Shown here: positions 1 to 10,179 of the stretch, one piece after another | How the letters are laid out: every line of letters begins with the position of its first letter | Position numbering within the stretch: the first letter of the stretch is position 1 | NCBI RefSeq assembly: GCF_030689305.1 | Contig: NZ_JAUYVM010000001.1 | Location: 558,001 to 622,000, forward strand | DNA length: 64,000 nucleotides | Reading direction: 5' to 3' | DNA from: Vibrio penaeicida | Lineage (GTDB): Bacteria; Pseudomonadota; Gammaproteobacteria; Enterobacterales; Vibrionaceae | Made by a program: the position numbers and the translations under genes | Notes under the pieces: model-generated | What the model saw: only the letters and a program-made list of their open reading frames with translations | Told to the model about the DNA's origin: nothing | Database searches by the model: none

Positions 1-1030
1 CTAGGCGATCCTGACGAGCTCGGACCGAACCGATAACTACAGGGTTAACGATTTCTAGGTGAGATGGGTTAAATGCTAACGCTAGGTGTACATCGCCACC
101 CGGTGTTGCAAAGTCGGCAGAAAAACCTTGGTGATATTTAACGTCACCAGTACCCCAAGTGTCGTCATGTTTGCCCGCAAATTCATCGAACAAATCTTGT
201 GGCTTCTTACCAAGCACGTTTACCAGCATATTCAAACGACCGCGGTGGGCCATGCCGACAACAACTTCACGAACACCCTGAGCACCTGCGCTACGAATGA
301 TTTCCTTAGTCATAGGAATCATTGCATCGCCGCCTTCTAAGGAGAAACGTTTCGCGCCTGGGAATTTAGCACCGAGATAACGCTCTAAGCCTTCTGCTGC
401 AGTCAGCTCATGAAGGAAAGTTTTTTTCTCTTCATCAGTAAACGATGCTTGGCCAGACACAGATTCCAAACGTTGCTGAATCCAACGTTTTTGCTCTGTA
501 TTTGTCATGTGCATATATTCAGCACCGACAGAGCCACAGTAAGTTTGCTTGAGGGCTTTTTGAAGATCTCTCAACACCATAGTTTCTTGCCCATTGGCAA
601 AAGAACCTACGTTAAAAGTTTCGTCTAAATCTTCTTCAGTGAGAGTATGGAAAGCAGGGTTCAGTTCAGCGACTGTATCTCTTTCCCAAAGACCGAGAGG
701 GTCGAGGTTGGCAGCTTCATGCCCGCGGAATCGGTAGGCATTGATAAGCTGTAGTACTTTTACTTGTTTAGCATCGACATCGGGATCACTAACTTGGACA
801 TTGTAATGCTTTGTTTCTTTCGCTAATCGACGGAAGTAATCACGGACACGAGAATGCGGTTGATCGACCGCGTCGGATTGCGTAGGCAACCCTTCAAATA
901 CTCGTTTCCATTCCTCACTCACCAGATCGGGATCACTAAGATACAGTTCGTAGAGTTCTTCTACATAAGTTGCATTGGCGCCAGCCAAGTGTGAAGACTC
1001 GAGCCATGCCTTCATCACGCCGTTGTGCAT
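1..1030 (-). CDS. sucA: 2-oxoglutarate dehydrogenase E1 component, N-terminal part
   Basis: This is the thiamine-diphosphate-dependent E1 subunit of the 2-oxoglutarate dehydrogenase complex of the TCA cycle. The first 343 codons are in the window and the gene runs off the left edge. The N-terminus MHNGVMKAWLESSHLAGANA is the classic lipoyl-E2-binding segment of gammaproteobacterial SucA. The segments GGDAMIP and MAHRGRLNMLVNVLGK follow further in, as expected for the start of the ThDP-binding region. It lies 104 nt downstream of sdhB on the same strand, so it belongs to the sdhCDAB-suc unit. The frame is open throughout. Only the catalytic C-terminal part is unseen. Confidence 0.97.
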   Translation of the reverse strand, partial: MHNGVMKAWLESSHLAGANATYVEELYELYLSDPDLVSEEWKRVFEGLPTQSDAVDQPHSRVRDYFRRLAKETKHYNVQVSDPDVDAKQVKVLQLINAYRFRGHEAANLDPLGLWERDTVAELNPAFHTLTEEDLDETFNVGSFANGQETMVLRDLQKALKQTYCGSVGAEYMHMTNTEQKRWIQQRLESVSGQASFTDEEKKTFLHELTAAEGLERYLGAKFPGAKRFSLEGGDAMIPMTKEIIRSAGAQGVREVVVGMAHRGRLNMLVNVLGKKPQDLFDEFAGKHDDTWGTGDVKYHQGFSADFATPGGDVHLALAFNPSHLEIVNPVVIGSVRARQDRL

Positions 1031-1090
1031 ATTTTCCCTTAACCAGTAGGTTTCACGTTTGCATCGGTCTTATGCCGAGCTATTAATAAA

Positions 1091-1121
1091 GCCGACCCAA
1101 AGGCTTTACATAAGGGTCGGC
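1091..1121 (-). terminator. Hairpin between sdhB and sucA (attenuator or processing site)
   Basis: A perfect 8-bp inverted repeat, GCCGACCC / GGGTCGGC, lies in the 104-nt sdhB-sucA gap. On the minus strand it is followed by TTTATTAAT. The U-run is weak, so partial termination or RNA stabilisation is as likely as full termination. sucA could then be expressed below sdh. Confidence 0.5.
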
Positions 1122-1134
1122 AATTTTGAATCCA

Positions 1135-1848
1135 TTAAACCGAACGATTCAATAACATGGTCTTGATATGACCAATCGCCTTCGTAGGATTTAATCCCTT
1201 AGGACAAACACTTACACAATTCATAATGCTATGGCAACGAAAAACGCTAAAAGCATCGTCAAGATTAGATAAACGTTCGTCTGTAGCCGTATCACGGCTA
1301 TCAATTAACCAACGGTAAGCAGCGAGTAAACCTGCTGGACCGATGAACTTATCTGGGTTCCACCAAAATGATGGACATGACGTCGTACAACATGCGCACA
1401 TGATACATTCATACAGACCGTCTAAATGAGCGCGATCTTCCGGCACCTGTAAGTTTTCACGTGAAGGTGGCAAGGTGCCATCTGAAATCAGGAACGGCTT
1501 CACTTTCGCATAGTTGTCGTAGAACTGAGTCATATCAACAATCAAGTCTCGCACAACTGGTAAACCCGGCAACGGACGTATGATGATGGTATTTTTGTCG
1601 GTTAATGCAGACAGAGGAGTAATACAAGCCAGACCATTTTTTCCGTTCATATTTAAACCATCAGAACCACACACGCCTTCTCGGCATGAACGTCTGAATG
1701 AAATAGTCGGGTCTTGCTCCTTCAGTAAGATAAGTGCATCAAGCACCATCATGTCTGAACCTTCTTCCACTTCAAGGACATAGTCCTTCATGTAAGGCTT
1801 TTTATCTGCATCCGGATTGTAACGATAAAGAGAGAAATTAAGTTTCAT
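1135..1848 (-). CDS. sdhB: Succinate dehydrogenase iron-sulfur subunit
   Basis: SdhB passes electrons from the FAD of SdhA to ubiquinone through three Fe-S clusters, at the inner face of the cytoplasmic membrane. At 237 aa it is the usual length. The [2Fe-2S] ligands are C55, C60, D63 and C75, as in E. coli. The motifs CIMCACCTTSCP and CHSIMNCVSVCPKG supply the [4Fe-4S] and [3Fe-4S] clusters. It starts 15 nt after the sdhA stop and is the fourth gene of sdhCDAB. Nothing unusual is seen. Confidence 0.98.
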   Translation of the reverse strand: MKLNFSLYRYNPDADKKPYMKDYVLEVEEGSDMMVLDALILLKEQDPTISFRRSCREGVCGSDGLNMNGKNGLACITPLSALTDKNTIIIRPLPGLPVVRDLIVDMTQFYDNYAKVKPFLISDGTLPPSRENLQVPEDRAHLDGLYECIMCACCTTSCPSFWWNPDKFIGPAGLLAAYRWLIDSRDTATDERLSNLDDAFSVFRCHSIMNCVSVCPKGLNPTKAIGHIKTMLLNRSV

Positions 1849-1863
1849 TGTATGTACCTCCCT

Positions 1864-3630
1864 TTAGTAAGTACGTGCTTTTGGCGGAAATGCTTCACGA
1901 TGAACTGGACTCATGTTCACATCGCGCTTAGTCATTGCTTCGGTTTCCGGGTTATAGATGGAGTGGCATAGCCAGTTTTCATCATCACGGTCAGGGAAAT
2001 CGAATCGGGCATGTGCTCCACGACTTTCAGTACGATAGTTCGCTGCTACTGCTGTTGAAAACGCAGTTTCCATTAAGTTGTCTAGTTCCAGACACTCGAT
2101 TCGCTCCGTATTAAACTCGGTTGATTTATCAGCCAAGTGCGCCTCTTTCAAACGCTCACGAATCACTTTTAATTCTTCTAAACCTGTTGCCATCGCATCG
2201 CCCTCTCGGAATACCGAGAAGCTATTCTGCATGCAGCTTTGAAGATCTTTACGTATCTGAGCTGGATCTTCACCGCCTGTGCTACCTTCCCAACGCATGG
2301 TGCGAGATAAAGATTCTTCAATATCTGACTCCGTTGCTGGACGTGCTTCGGCTTGTGCCGCCAACGTTTCACCAAGATGTAGCCCTGTCGCACGACCGAA
2401 TACAACTAAGTCTAGCAGTGAATTACCACCTAAGCGGTTAGCACCGTGTACGGACACAGAAGCAATTTCACCACAAGCAAATAGACCTTGTATCTCTTGC
2501 TCACCGCCGTCAGCGTTTTGCTTAATGGCTTGACCGGATACCTGTGTTGGTACGCCACCCATCATGTAGTGACAAGTTGGGATAACCGGGATTGGCTCGT
2601 GAACTGGATCAACGTGCGCAAACGTACGTGAAAGCTCACAAATACCTGGAAGACGAGATTCCAGTACTTCCTTACCAAGATGATCCATTTTAAGTTTGAT
2701 GTGTGGTCCCCAAGGGCCATCACAACCACGGCCTTCACGGATTTCAATCATCATTGAACGAGCAACAACGTCACGACCAGCAAGGTCTTTCGCGTTAGGT
2801 GCATAACGCTCCATAAAGCGCTCGCCATCTTTGTTAAGCAGGTAACCACCTTCACCACGACAACCTTCAGTAACCAGTACACCTGCACCGGCAATACCGG
2901 TTGGGTGGAACTGCCACATCTCCATGTCTTGCATTGGCACGCCAGCACGAAGTGCCATACCAACACCATCACCTGTGTTGATGTGTGCGTTTGTAGTCGA
3001 TGAATAGATTCGACCAGCACCGCCCGTCGCCAATATTGTGGCTTTCGACTTGAAGTAACACATCTCACCGGTTTCCATACAGATCGCTGTACAGCCAAGG
3101 ATTGCACCATCTTGGTTTTTCACCAGATCAAGCGCATACCATTCAGAGAAGATGGTGGTTTTGTGTTTGATGTTTTGTTGATATAGCGTATGAAGCAGTG
3201 CGTGACCTGTTCGGTCGGCCGCCGCTGCAGTACGAGCCGCTTGCTCGCCACCAAATTCTTTAGATTGACCGCCAAATGGGCGCTGATAAATACTTCCGTT
3301 TTCAAAACGAGAGAAAGGTAGCCCCATTTTCTCTAGCTCAATAACCGATTCTGGTCCTGTTTTGCACATATATTCGATAGCATCTTGGTCACCGATATAG
3401 TCGGAGCCCTTTACTGTATCGTACATGTGCCATTGCCAATTATCTTTATGAGAGTTACCAAGAGCTACTGTAATACCGCCCTGAGCTGAAACGGTATGCG
3501 AACGAGTAGGAAATACTTTGGAAAGCAAAGCACATGTTAGGCCTTGCTCTGAAATTTGGAGAGCGGCACGCATGCCTGCACCGCCGGCACCGATTACAAC
3601 GGCATCAAATTCACGAACTGGAATAGTCAC
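1864..3630 (-). CDS. sdhA: Succinate dehydrogenase flavoprotein subunit
   Basis: This is the catalytic subunit that oxidises succinate to fumarate (588 aa). The N-terminal FAD-binding fold [11 protein letters not shown] (residues 14-24) is followed by SHTVSAQGG, where H45 is the expected covalent FAD attachment site. The capping-domain and active-site segments HPTG and HYMMGG are present. The start codon is GTG, immediately after the sdhD TAA. The protein then reads [17 protein letters not shown], which aligns with the E. coli start [16 protein letters not shown]. The abutting genes suggest translational coupling with sdhD. Confidence 0.98.
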   Translation of the reverse strand: MTIPVREFDAVVIGAGGAGMRAALQISEQGLTCALLSKVFPTRSHTVSAQGGITVALGNSHKDNWQWHMYDTVKGSDYIGDQDAIEYMCKTGPESVIELEKMGLPFSRFENGSIYQRPFGGQSKEFGGEQAARTAAAADRTGHALLHTLYQQNIKHKTTIFSEWYALDLVKNQDGAILGCTAICMETGEMCYFKSKATILATGGAGRIYSSTTNAHINTGDGVGMALRAGVPMQDMEMWQFHPTGIAGAGVLVTEGCRGEGGYLLNKDGERFMERYAPNAKDLAGRDVVARSMMIEIREGRGCDGPWGPHIKLKMDHLGKEVLESRLPGICELSRTFAHVDPVHEPIPVIPTCHYMMGGVPTQVSGQAIKQNADGGEQEIQGLFACGEIASVSVHGANRLGGNSLLDLVVFGRATGLHLGETLAAQAEARPATESDIEESLSRTMRWEGSTGGEDPAQIRKDLQSCMQNSFSVFREGDAMATGLEELKVIRERLKEAHLADKSTEFNTERIECLELDNLMETAFSTAVAANYRTESRGAHARFDFPDRDDENWLCHSIYNPETEAMTKRDVNMSPVHREAFPPKARTY

Positions 3631-3975
3631 TTACGCACCCCACAATACAAACAGACCAGAGAAGAAATAGGCTATTAAAACGGCAATAATTGCTACTTGA
3701 ATTACACCACGCAAAAAGACGGGCTTGATGTAATCAGTTAAAACCTGCCACAAGCCAATCCATGCATGAACAAGCACACAAACTAATGCAAGCATAGTAA
3801 AGACTTTGGTAAACGTACCGCCAAAAAACGCGGTCCAGGACATGTAAGTGATTTCATTGAAGGCACAAAAGCCAACAAGATAGATTGTGTATAGGGTTAA
3901 TATGATCGCACTTGCGCGGATCAATAGAAAATCATGAACGCCATTGCGCCCAAGCGTTGAAACATGCTTTACCAT
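3631..3975 (-). CDS. sdhD: Succinate dehydrogenase membrane anchor subunit D
   Basis: This small membrane protein (114 aa, three hydrophobic helices) forms the haem b and quinone site with SdhC. HAWIGLWQVLTDY carries H70 and Y82, equivalent to the haem ligand H71 and the quinone-contacting Tyr of E. coli SdhD. It overlaps the end of sdhC by 7 nt and abuts the sdhA GTG start, so the three genes are tightly coupled. Confidence 0.96.
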   Translation of the reverse strand: MVKHVSTLGRNGVHDFLLIRASAIILTLYTIYLVGFCAFNEITYMSWTAFFGGTFTKVFTMLALVCVLVHAWIGLWQVLTDYIKPVFLRGVIQVAIIAVLIAYFFSGLFVLWGA

Positions 3976-4361
3976 ACCATCACCCCCGCGAGTAGCGACA
4001 ATACTACTGTTACGGCAAAAGACACTTTAGCGCTCAACGCACCTGTATCTAACTCTTCAAAATATCCCATATCCATGAATAAGTGACGAATACCGCCTAC
4101 TATATGATATGCGAGTGCAGTAAGAATACCCCACAAGATGAACGATACGAAAAAGCCATCAACAATGTCTGCTGCTTTAGCGAATCCTAGGGGAGAAGAG
4201 AGGGAAATGGATAGTAACCAGAGTAAAATTCCAATTGCTACAAACGTAATAACACCTGAAATTCGATGCAGGATGGATGCGATTGCAGAAATTGGAAAGT
4301 GGACTGTCTGTAAATCTAAATTAACAGGTCTAGACTTTCTTTCTTTCACGGGCTTGCTCAC
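3969..4361 (-). CDS. sdhC: Succinate dehydrogenase cytochrome b556 subunit
   Basis: SdhC is the first gene of sdhCDAB-suc. The 130-aa protein carries RPVNLDLQT near its N-terminus, then three membrane helices. SILHR (S29, R33) and ALAYH (H86) match the quinone-site and haem-ligand residues of E. coli SdhC. The start codon is GTG, placed four bases after a strong AAGGAG, which fixes the start at 4361. The gene is divergent from gltA. Confidence 0.97.
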   Translation of the reverse strand: MSKPVKERKSRPVNLDLQTVHFPISAIASILHRISGVITFVAIGILLWLLSISLSSPLGFAKAADIVDGFFVSFILWGILTALAYHIVGGIRHLFMDMGYFEELDTGALSAKVSFAVTVVLSLLAGVMVW

Positions 4362-4756
4362 TCAGCTCCTTAGAGCATTTATAGTTATAAACCAAATTTT
4401 AGTAGGAAACCGACAAAAATTAACATTTAATTAACTCATTCAGCTCATATTGGGCGAGATAAATGTAAATGAATTGTTATATTTGCTTCTATTATTATAG
4501 GCCAGATTTTCCGTCTAGCCTTGAATTTATAAGGATTCCACAAAAATTTTCTGCGCCACTATACGGGCGGTAACATATTAATACAATTGACGTAACAAAT
4601 AATGCTACACAGAACAGATTTTTAACTTTTTTCATATGAAAAATCAAAACGAGTGCACACAAAAGAGGAGAAAAATTGACTTTACTTTAGATACTCAGTA
4701 AAAAAACGGCACACAAAATATCCTGGATGGATTAATAATAAACAAAGGAGAATGTT
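4362..4756. promoter_or_regulatory. sdhC-gltA divergent intergenic region
   Basis: These 395 nt of AT-rich sequence lie between the divergent sdhCDAB and gltA genes, so both promoters must be here. The gltA ribosome site (AAAGGAG, 4745-4751) is clear. I find no consensus CRP site, no convincing ORF and no strong hairpin. In relatives this region is controlled by ArcA and CRP, but I cannot place their sites from the sequence. Confidence 0.6.
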
Positions 4757-6046
4757 ATGGCAGATAAGAAAGCGACCCTTCATATTGAAGGTAAAGCGCC
4801 AATCGAGCTGCCGATTATGGAAGGTACAGTTGGACCTGAAGTAATCGATGTTCGTAAACTAGGAGCCAATGGTTACTTTACTTTTGACCCCGGTTTTCTT
4901 GCCACTGCATCTTGTGAATCCCAAATCACTTATATTGACGGTGCGAAAGGTATCCTTCTTCACAGAGGTTTCCCTATCGACCAACTTGCCAATAACGCAG
5001 ATTACCTGGAAGTGTGTTACATCCTTCTGTATGGCGAAGCCCCAGATCGTAAGCAATATGAACAATTTAAAGAGACCGTAACGCGTCACACAATGGTCCA
5101 TGAGCAAATCGCGAGTTTCTTCCACGGATTCCGCCGTGATGCTCACCCAATGGCTGTAATGTGTGGTGTTGTAGGAGCACTCGCTGCTTTCTACCACGAC
5201 TCTCTAGACATCAACAACGATAAGCACCGCGAAATCGCGGCGTACCGATTGCTTTCAAAAATGCCAACTTTGGCAGCAATGTGTTACAAATACTCAATCG
5301 GTCAACCATTTATCTACCCACGCAACGAACTGAGCTATGCAGAAAACTTCCTGCATATGATGTTTGCTAACCCATGTGAAGAGTACAATGTTAATCCTGT
5401 TGTTGCTCGCGCAATGGACAAGATCTTCACGCTACACGCGGATCACGAGCAAAACGCGTCAACTTCTACAGTTCGTTTATCTGGTTCGTCTGGTGCAAAC
5501 CCATTTGCATGTATCGCGGCAGGTATCGCCTCTCTTTGGGGCCCTGCTCACGGTGGTGCTAATGAAGCGTGTTTGCGTATGCTGGAAGAAATCGGCAGTG
5601 TCGACAACATCCCAGAATACATTGAACGTGCCAAAGACAAAGATGACCCGTTCCGCCTAATGGGCTTTGGTCACCGCGTTTACAAGAACTACGATCCACG
5701 TGCAACAGTAATGCGCGAAGCATGCCACGAAGTACTTGAGGAGTTGAATATTCAAGACCCTCTACTAGACGTAGCAATGGAACTAGAGCGTATTGCTTTG
5801 TCTGACGAGTACTTCGTTGAGAAGAAACTGTACCCTAACGTAGATTTCTACTCAGGTATCATCCTGAAAGCCATCGGTATTCCAATCTCTATGTTCACGG
5901 TTATCTTCGCGATGTCGCGCACAATCGGCTGGATTGCACATTGGAATGAAATGCACAGCGATCCTAACAACCGTATTGGTCGTCCTCGCCAGTTGTATAC
6001 AGGTAAGAAATCTCGTGACTTCCAACCTCTTCACGAGAGAGAGTGA
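4757..6046 (+). CDS. gltA: Citrate synthase, type II (hexameric, NADH-sensitive family)
   Basis: Condenses oxaloacetate and acetyl-CoA to citrate. At 429 aa it is the size of E. coli GltA. The catalytic residues can be placed: H265 in [11 protein letters not shown]306 in GFGHRVYK and D363 in NVDFYSG. The oxaloacetate-binding histidines H227 and H230 are in TLHADHEQN. An AAAGGAG lies six bases before ATG. It is monocistronic, divergent from sdhCDAB, and ends in a bidirectional terminator shared with the Nif3-like gene. Confidence 0.98.
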   Translation: MADKKATLHIEGKAPIELPIMEGTVGPEVIDVRKLGANGYFTFDPGFLATASCESQITYIDGAKGILLHRGFPIDQLANNADYLEVCYILLYGEAPDRKQYEQFKETVTRHTMVHEQIASFFHGFRRDAHPMAVMCGVVGALAAFYHDSLDINNDKHREIAAYRLLSKMPTLAAMCYKYSIGQPFIYPRNELSYAENFLHMMFANPCEEYNVNPVVARAMDKIFTLHADHEQNASTSTVRLSGSSGANPFACIAAGIASLWGPAHGGANEACLRMLEEIGSVDNIPEYIERAKDKDDPFRLMGFGHRVYKNYDPRATVMREACHEVLEELNIQDPLLDVAMELERIALSDEYFVEKKLYPNVDFYSGIILKAIGIPISMFTVIFAMSRTIGWIAHWNEMHSDPNNRIGRPRQLYTGKKSRDFQPLHERE

Positions 6047-6084
6047 TATTCAACTCTTTGATTTTTCAAAGATGATTGAGTAAT

Positions 6085-6118
6085 AAAAAAAGGTCGAAGT
6101 ATTTGCTTCGACCTTTTT
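6085..6118 (+). terminator. Bidirectional terminator, gltA / Nif3-like gene
   Basis: The stem AGGTCGAAG / CTTCGACCT (6091-6099 and 6106-6114) has an A-run before it and a T-run after it. It can serve both convergent genes. Confidence 0.9.
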
Positions 6119-6149
6119 GATGGTATAAACCTAATTTTGCTCGCTGACT

Positions 6150-6908
6150 TTAAACTGGGTTATCGATATCGATAAAGGTGACATCCAATCCATGTTCAGA
6201 CGCTAACCACTCTCCTAATGCTTTAACGCCATATCTCTCTGTTGCATGATGACCAGCAGCGAAGTAATGAATATTCTGTTCACGAGCCGTATAGGTGGTT
6301 CTTTCCGATATTTCACCGGAAACGAATGCATCCAAACCATGCGCTACAGCCAGTTCGATAAAATCTTGCCCTCCACCAGTACACCATCCGATCGTTTCGA
6401 TTGTTTTAGCTTCATCATCTGGTGCGATATGCAGAGGAGTACGATTTAAAACTTGCTCTATCTTTTTGGAAAAAGCTTTACCAGACATGGGAGTACGTAA
6501 TTTCCCAAACATAGCAACGGACTGAGGGTGCCCTTCTAAACCACCTTGAACGTCTATATCCAAAAGTTCAGCTAGGCAAGCGTTGTTACCCAATTCAGGG
6601 TGAATATCCAATGGCAAATGATACCCATACAAATTAATGTCAGACTTAATCAGGCTTCGAATACGCTTTCCTTTCATGCCCTTTATTGGTTCTGGCTCGC
6701 CTTTCCAAAAGTACCCATGGTGCACAAGTAAGGCATCAGCCTTTAATTCAATTGCCCTTTCAATCAATGCTTGTGATGCGGTTACACCTGTTACGATACG
6801 TTTTATTTCAGATTTGCCTTCGACCTGCATACCATTAGGGCTGTAGTCTTTAATCAATTGGGGAGACAGCTTCTCATTAAGAATCGATTCGAGCTGAAAA
6901 TTGTTCAT
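6150..6908 (-). CDS. Nif3-like dinuclear metal centre hexameric protein (YbgI family)
   Basis: This homologue of E. coli YbgI belongs to the NIF3 family, toroidal hexamers with a two-metal site of debated function (often annotated GTP cyclohydrolase I type 2). The metal-site motifs LLVHHGYFWKGE and FAAGHHATERYG and the substrate-side segment VTGVTASQALIE are visible. I chose the second in-frame Met (6908) because MNNFQLESILNEKL aligns with the E. coli start and a GGA lies eight bases before it. The alternative start at 6917 adds three residues. It is convergent with gltA and divergent from a DUF1853 gene. Confidence 0.9.
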   Translation of the reverse strand: MNNFQLESILNEKLSPQLIKDYSPNGMQVEGKSEIKRIVTGVTASQALIERAIELKADALLVHHGYFWKGEPEPIKGMKGKRIRSLIKSDINLYGYHLPLDIHPELGNNACLAELLDIDVQGGLEGHPQSVAMFGKLRTPMSGKAFSKKIEQVLNRTPLHIAPDDEAKTIETIGWCTGGGQDFIELAVAHGLDAFVSGEISERTTYTAREQNIHYFAAGHHATERYGVKALGEWLASEHGLDVTFIDIDNPV

Positions 6909-6992
6909 CTTATTCATCCATTGATTTATCTGCTTTTAGCGCGTTTATAACAATTTAAGGTTAGAATGTCGAAACGAAATGGAGAAAAATCA

Positions 6993-7751
6993 ATGCTATC
7001 AAAACCCGAAATCGACAAACTCCTTCATTGGGTCGCATCTACCCCATCTCTGTTCAACCTTAACGCACCTGTCTGCGGAAATTCTCCATTTTCGCAAAAC
7101 ATACCTGTTAGCATGAACGGTTACTCTGGGAATCAACGCCTAGGTTTTGTCTACCAATATACTTGCCGCTGTTTGTTTCAAGCAAACAGTCAATACAGAT
7201 TGCTAGAAGAAGAAATTCAATTACAACAAGATGGACGCACATTGGGCGCTATCGACTTTATTCTAGAAAACCATGGCAACCAAACCATTGAGCATTGGGA
7301 AGTCGCCATTAAGTTTTACTTGCTTCATAACACACTTTGGTATGGTCCCAATGCTAAGGATAGGCTAGATCTAAAACTCGACAGAATGTTGAGTCACCAA
7401 CTGAAAATGTCTTCGTCCAAAGCGTTTAAAACCCAGTTCCCAGAATGGAAAAGTATAAGTGAACACCTGCTCATGCAAGGTAGGCTCTACACAAACCCAT
7501 TTGACGATGAAGCGATCCCCAAAAGTTGCCTTAAGTATCAGATCGAACAATCTCGAATCAAGGGCTATTGGTGCTACGACAGCCAAAAACACCTCATTAC
7601 CGACAAACTTTATGTATTAGATAAAAAAGATTGGGTGACAGGAAGGAGTAAAGATTCGGTGCTATTTTCAGGGGAAGTGAACAAGTTTGTACACTGCCAA
7701 TCAGAGAATGGGCAATACTGGTTTATTGTTAATAACCAATGGCCTAATTGA
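6993..7751 (+). CDS. DUF1853 family protein, possible PD-(D/E)XK-type fold
   Basis: An uncharacterised 252-aa soluble protein. The motifs AIDFIL, EHWEVAIKFYLL and WYGPNAKDRLDLKLDRML are the hallmarks of DUF1853 as I know it. The start at 6993 is preferred over an upstream ATG at 6966 because GGAG sits eight bases before it. The ordered acidic/basic set (Glu around 73, D88 in a hydrophobic strand, E103 and K107 in the next strand) resembles a PD-(D/E)XK nuclease core, with E-x3-K spacing rather than the canonical ExK. That resemblance is inference only. It is a single-gene unit facing pgm. Confidence 0.8.
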   Translation: MLSKPEIDKLLHWVASTPSLFNLNAPVCGNSPFSQNIPVSMNGYSGNQRLGFVYQYTCRCLFQANSQYRLLEEEIQLQQDGRTLGAIDFILENHGNQTIEHWEVAIKFYLLHNTLWYGPNAKDRLDLKLDRMLSHQLKMSSSKAFKTQFPEWKSISEHLLMQGRLYTNPFDDEAIPKSCLKYQIEQSRIKGYWCYDSQKHLITDKLYVLDKKDWVTGRSKDSVLFSGEVNKFVHCQSENGQYWFIVNNQWPN

Positions 7752-7774
7752 TTTAGAGCTACTGCTTCAGGCAT

Positions 7775-7800
7775 AAAAAAGGTGGCTTTCGCCACCTTTC
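7775..7800 (+). terminator. Terminator between DUF1853 gene and pgm
   Basis: GGTGGC-TTTC-GCCACC (7781-7796) with a preceding A6 and following TTTC. It lies between two converging genes and is probably bidirectional. Confidence 0.85.
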
Positions 7801-7816
7801 TTGTACCAATTAAAAA

Positions 7817-9463
7817 TTATAAGCCAGCATTTTTAAAAACTTGGTTTACAATTTCTTGAGCTTCTTCTTCAATAGCCTTCAAGTGTTCATCACCTTTAAA
7901 GCTCTCGCAGTAAATCTTATAAATGTCTTCGGTACCAGATGGGCGAGCTGCAAACCAACCGTTATCTGTGGTCACTTTTAGACCACCAATCGCCGCACCG
8001 TTTCCTGGCGCATGAGTCAAACGTGCCGTGATTTCATCACCAGCCAACGTCTTTGCAGATACCATCTCAGGTGACAGTTTCTTCAGGATATTCTTTTGCT
8101 CAGTATTGGCTACGGCCTGAATTCGATTATATTGAGACTCACCATGTTTGGCAGCCAGCTCTTCGTAATAATCCTGTGGGTTTTTACCGGTTACCGCCGT
8201 AATCTCAGCGGCAAGAAGACACAAAATAATGCCATCTTTGTCTGTCGACCAAGGCGTACCATCTTTACGTAGGAAGGAGGCTCCCGCACTTTCTTCACCA
8301 CCAAATCCGAACTCACCAGAATACAGACCGTCAACAAACCATTTGAATCCGACAGGTACTTCGCATAACGTGCGACCTAAATCGGCAACTACACGGTCAA
8401 TCAACGCACTGGAAACCAAAGTTTTCCCTACCGCAACTTCTTTACCCCACCCTTCACGGTGACGGTACAAGTAGTCAATACATACGGCAAGGAAGTGGTT
8501 CGGATTCATAAGCCCTTTAGGCGTTACTATTCCGTGCCTGTCGTAATCTGGGTCATTACCAAACGCCAGGTCATAATCATCTTTGAGGGCAAGCAAGCTC
8601 GACATCGCATACGGCGAAGAGCAATCCATGCGAATCACGCCATCTTTATCTAGCGACATAAACTGGAACGACGGATCAATAGACTCACTCACCAGGGTAA
8701 GATCTAACGCGTACTCTTTAGCGATCTGACGCCAATAGTCAATTCCAGAGCCACCTAGAGGATCCACCCCAATCTTAATGTTCGCATTTTGAATAGCTTG
8801 CATATCGATAACGTTAACCAAGTCATCAATATATGGTTTTACTAAATCGATTTCTTTAAACAATTCAGATGCTTTAGCTTGAACAGAGTGACTACGTTTA
8901 ACACCTTGTAAACCTTCGGCAATCAATACATTCGCTCGGTCTTCGATTGCTTGAGTCAGTTCAGCTTCAGCTGGACCACCGTGAGTAGGGTTGTATTTGA
9001 TACCGCCGTCTTGTGGGGGGTTATGCGAAGGCGTAATAACGATACCATCTGCTTTTTCAGAATGCTTAAGGTTATACGTCAAAATTGCGTGTGAAATACC
9101 CGGTGTAGGAGTAAAGCCGTTGTTTTCCTGAACCACTACTTCTACGCCATTAGCAATCAGAACTTCAATAACGCTGGTAAACGCTGGTTCAGATAACGCA
9201 TGCGTATCTTTGCCTAAAAACAACGGACCTGTCGTCCCCTGCTCTTTACGAACTTCCGCGACCGCTTGAGCGATCGCAAGGATATGATGTTCATTAAAAG
9301 TGGATTTATCTGAGGTGCCGCGGTGACCTGACGTACCAAATTGAACGCGGTGCTCAGGATTAGAAGGTTCTGGTTGAAGTAGAAAGTAATTAGCAACTAA
9401 CGAAGGGATGTTGTGTAAATCTTCTTGCAGTGCTTTTTGCCCTGCTCGAGGATGGATAGCCAT
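7817..9463 (-). CDS. pgm: Phosphoglucomutase (alpha-D-glucose phosphate-specific)
   Basis: Interconverts glucose-1-phosphate and glucose-6-phosphate. The protein is 548 aa, close to E. coli Pgm (546). The phosphoserine loop [11 protein letters not shown], the metal-binding loop DPDYDRHG, the sugar-binding [10 protein letters not shown] and the phosphate-binding RPSGTED are all present. I chose ATG at 9463 (MAIHPRAGQ) because it matches the E. coli N-terminus and is preceded by AAAAGGAAAATAAAA. An upstream in-frame start at 9493 adds a lysine-rich stretch unlike the family. It follows seqA as in E. coli. Confidence 0.97.
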   Translation of the reverse strand: MAIHPRAGQKALQEDLHNIPSLVANYFLLQPEPSNPEHRVQFGTSGHRGTSDKSTFNEHHILAIAQAVAEVRKEQGTTGPLFLGKDTHALSEPAFTSVIEVLIANGVEVVVQENNGFTPTPGISHAILTYNLKHSEKADGIVITPSHNPPQDGGIKYNPTHGGPAEAELTQAIEDRANVLIAEGLQGVKRSHSVQAKASELFKEIDLVKPYIDDLVNVIDMQAIQNANIKIGVDPLGGSGIDYWRQIAKEYALDLTLVSESIDPSFQFMSLDKDGVIRMDCSSPYAMSSLLALKDDYDLAFGNDPDYDRHGIVTPKGLMNPNHFLAVCIDYLYRHREGWGKEVAVGKTLVSSALIDRVVADLGRTLCEVPVGFKWFVDGLYSGEFGFGGEESAGASFLRKDGTPWSTDKDGIILCLLAAEITAVTGKNPQDYYEELAAKHGESQYNRIQAVANTEQKNILKKLSPEMVSAKTLAGDEITARLTHAPGNGAAIGGLKVTTDNGWFAARPSGTEDIYKIYCESFKGDEHLKAIEEEAQEIVNQVFKNAGL

Positions 9464-9553
9464 TTTTATTTTCCTTTTAATTTTCTTACCCACATAAACA
9501 AAACCTCACAATAACGTTTAATGGAGTCATCATGAGGCTTTGTCTATGCGCTT

Positions 9554-10087
9554 TTAAATTGCGTTACACACCTTTTCAATTAGGTCGCCTTGAAAGCCCA
9601 TTCGAGTCATCAATTGGTCTACCATCTGGCGTTTTCGATTTGTATTATTATTGGTGATTACCCAGAAAGGTGTATTAGGAATCTGACGTGGTTTTGTTGT
9701 TTTTCCGCTGGCAAGCAACGTGTCTTCATTATTTGCAAAGTAGACTCGTGTACGACCTTTAACTTGAGTTGCTTCTGCAAAATTATCGTTGTGAATGCCG
9801 TGAAGAGTCGATAGCACCAACATAAACCGATCAATCGCTTTGTCTTTACCTGCAAATTCATCAGAAATTAATAAAGAGCGAAGCACTTTGACACCGTCTA
9901 TTGCCGAGTCCTTACCTGCATCTTTACTTACTACGATTCCATTCACTGCCGGAGCCGGAGTCTCTACTGCTTTTGCTTTATCAGCCATCAATAAACGTCG
10001 CAGAATGTCAGATGCACTCTCGCCAATATGTTGTGTCTGACTTGCAATGTAACGGTATAGATCCTCATCAACCTCTATTGTTTTCAT
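9554..10087 (-). CDS. seqA: Replication initiation negative regulator SeqA
   Basis: SeqA binds hemimethylated GATC sites, sequestering oriC and organising newly replicated DNA. The 177-aa protein begins MKTIEVDEDLYRYIASQT, with the N-terminal oligomerisation helix followed by a linker. The C-terminal DNA-binding domain contains KGRTRVYFA and the NNNTNRKRQM recognition segment. The start at 10087 is set by family alignment. An upstream open frame to 10222 overlaps ybfF and is not coding. It is divergent from ybfF and upstream of pgm. Confidence 0.97.
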   Translation of the reverse strand: MKTIEVDEDLYRYIASQTQHIGESASDILRRLLMADKAKAVETPAPAVNGIVVSKDAGKDSAIDGVKVLRSLLISDEFAGKDKAIDRFMLVLSTLHGIHNDNFAEATQVKGRTRVYFANNEDTLLASGKTTKPRQIPNTPFWVITNNNTNRKRQMVDQLMTRMGFQGDLIEKVCNAI

Positions 10088-10179
10088 TCGCTTTTCACAA
10101 TCTCTATGTTTAAACTCTGGAAGATTATAACCAGTTCTTCCGTGATACTCTACGGCAAACCCAACAAGATAAAGAGAAA

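Noticed and set aside
86..628. Plus-strand open frames opposite sucA
   Set aside because: They are antisense shadows of the strongly recognisable sucA frame and have no ribosome sites or family similarity.
4636..4701. 21-codon frame in the sdhC-gltA gap
   Set aside because: It has no ribosome site and an unremarkable composition.
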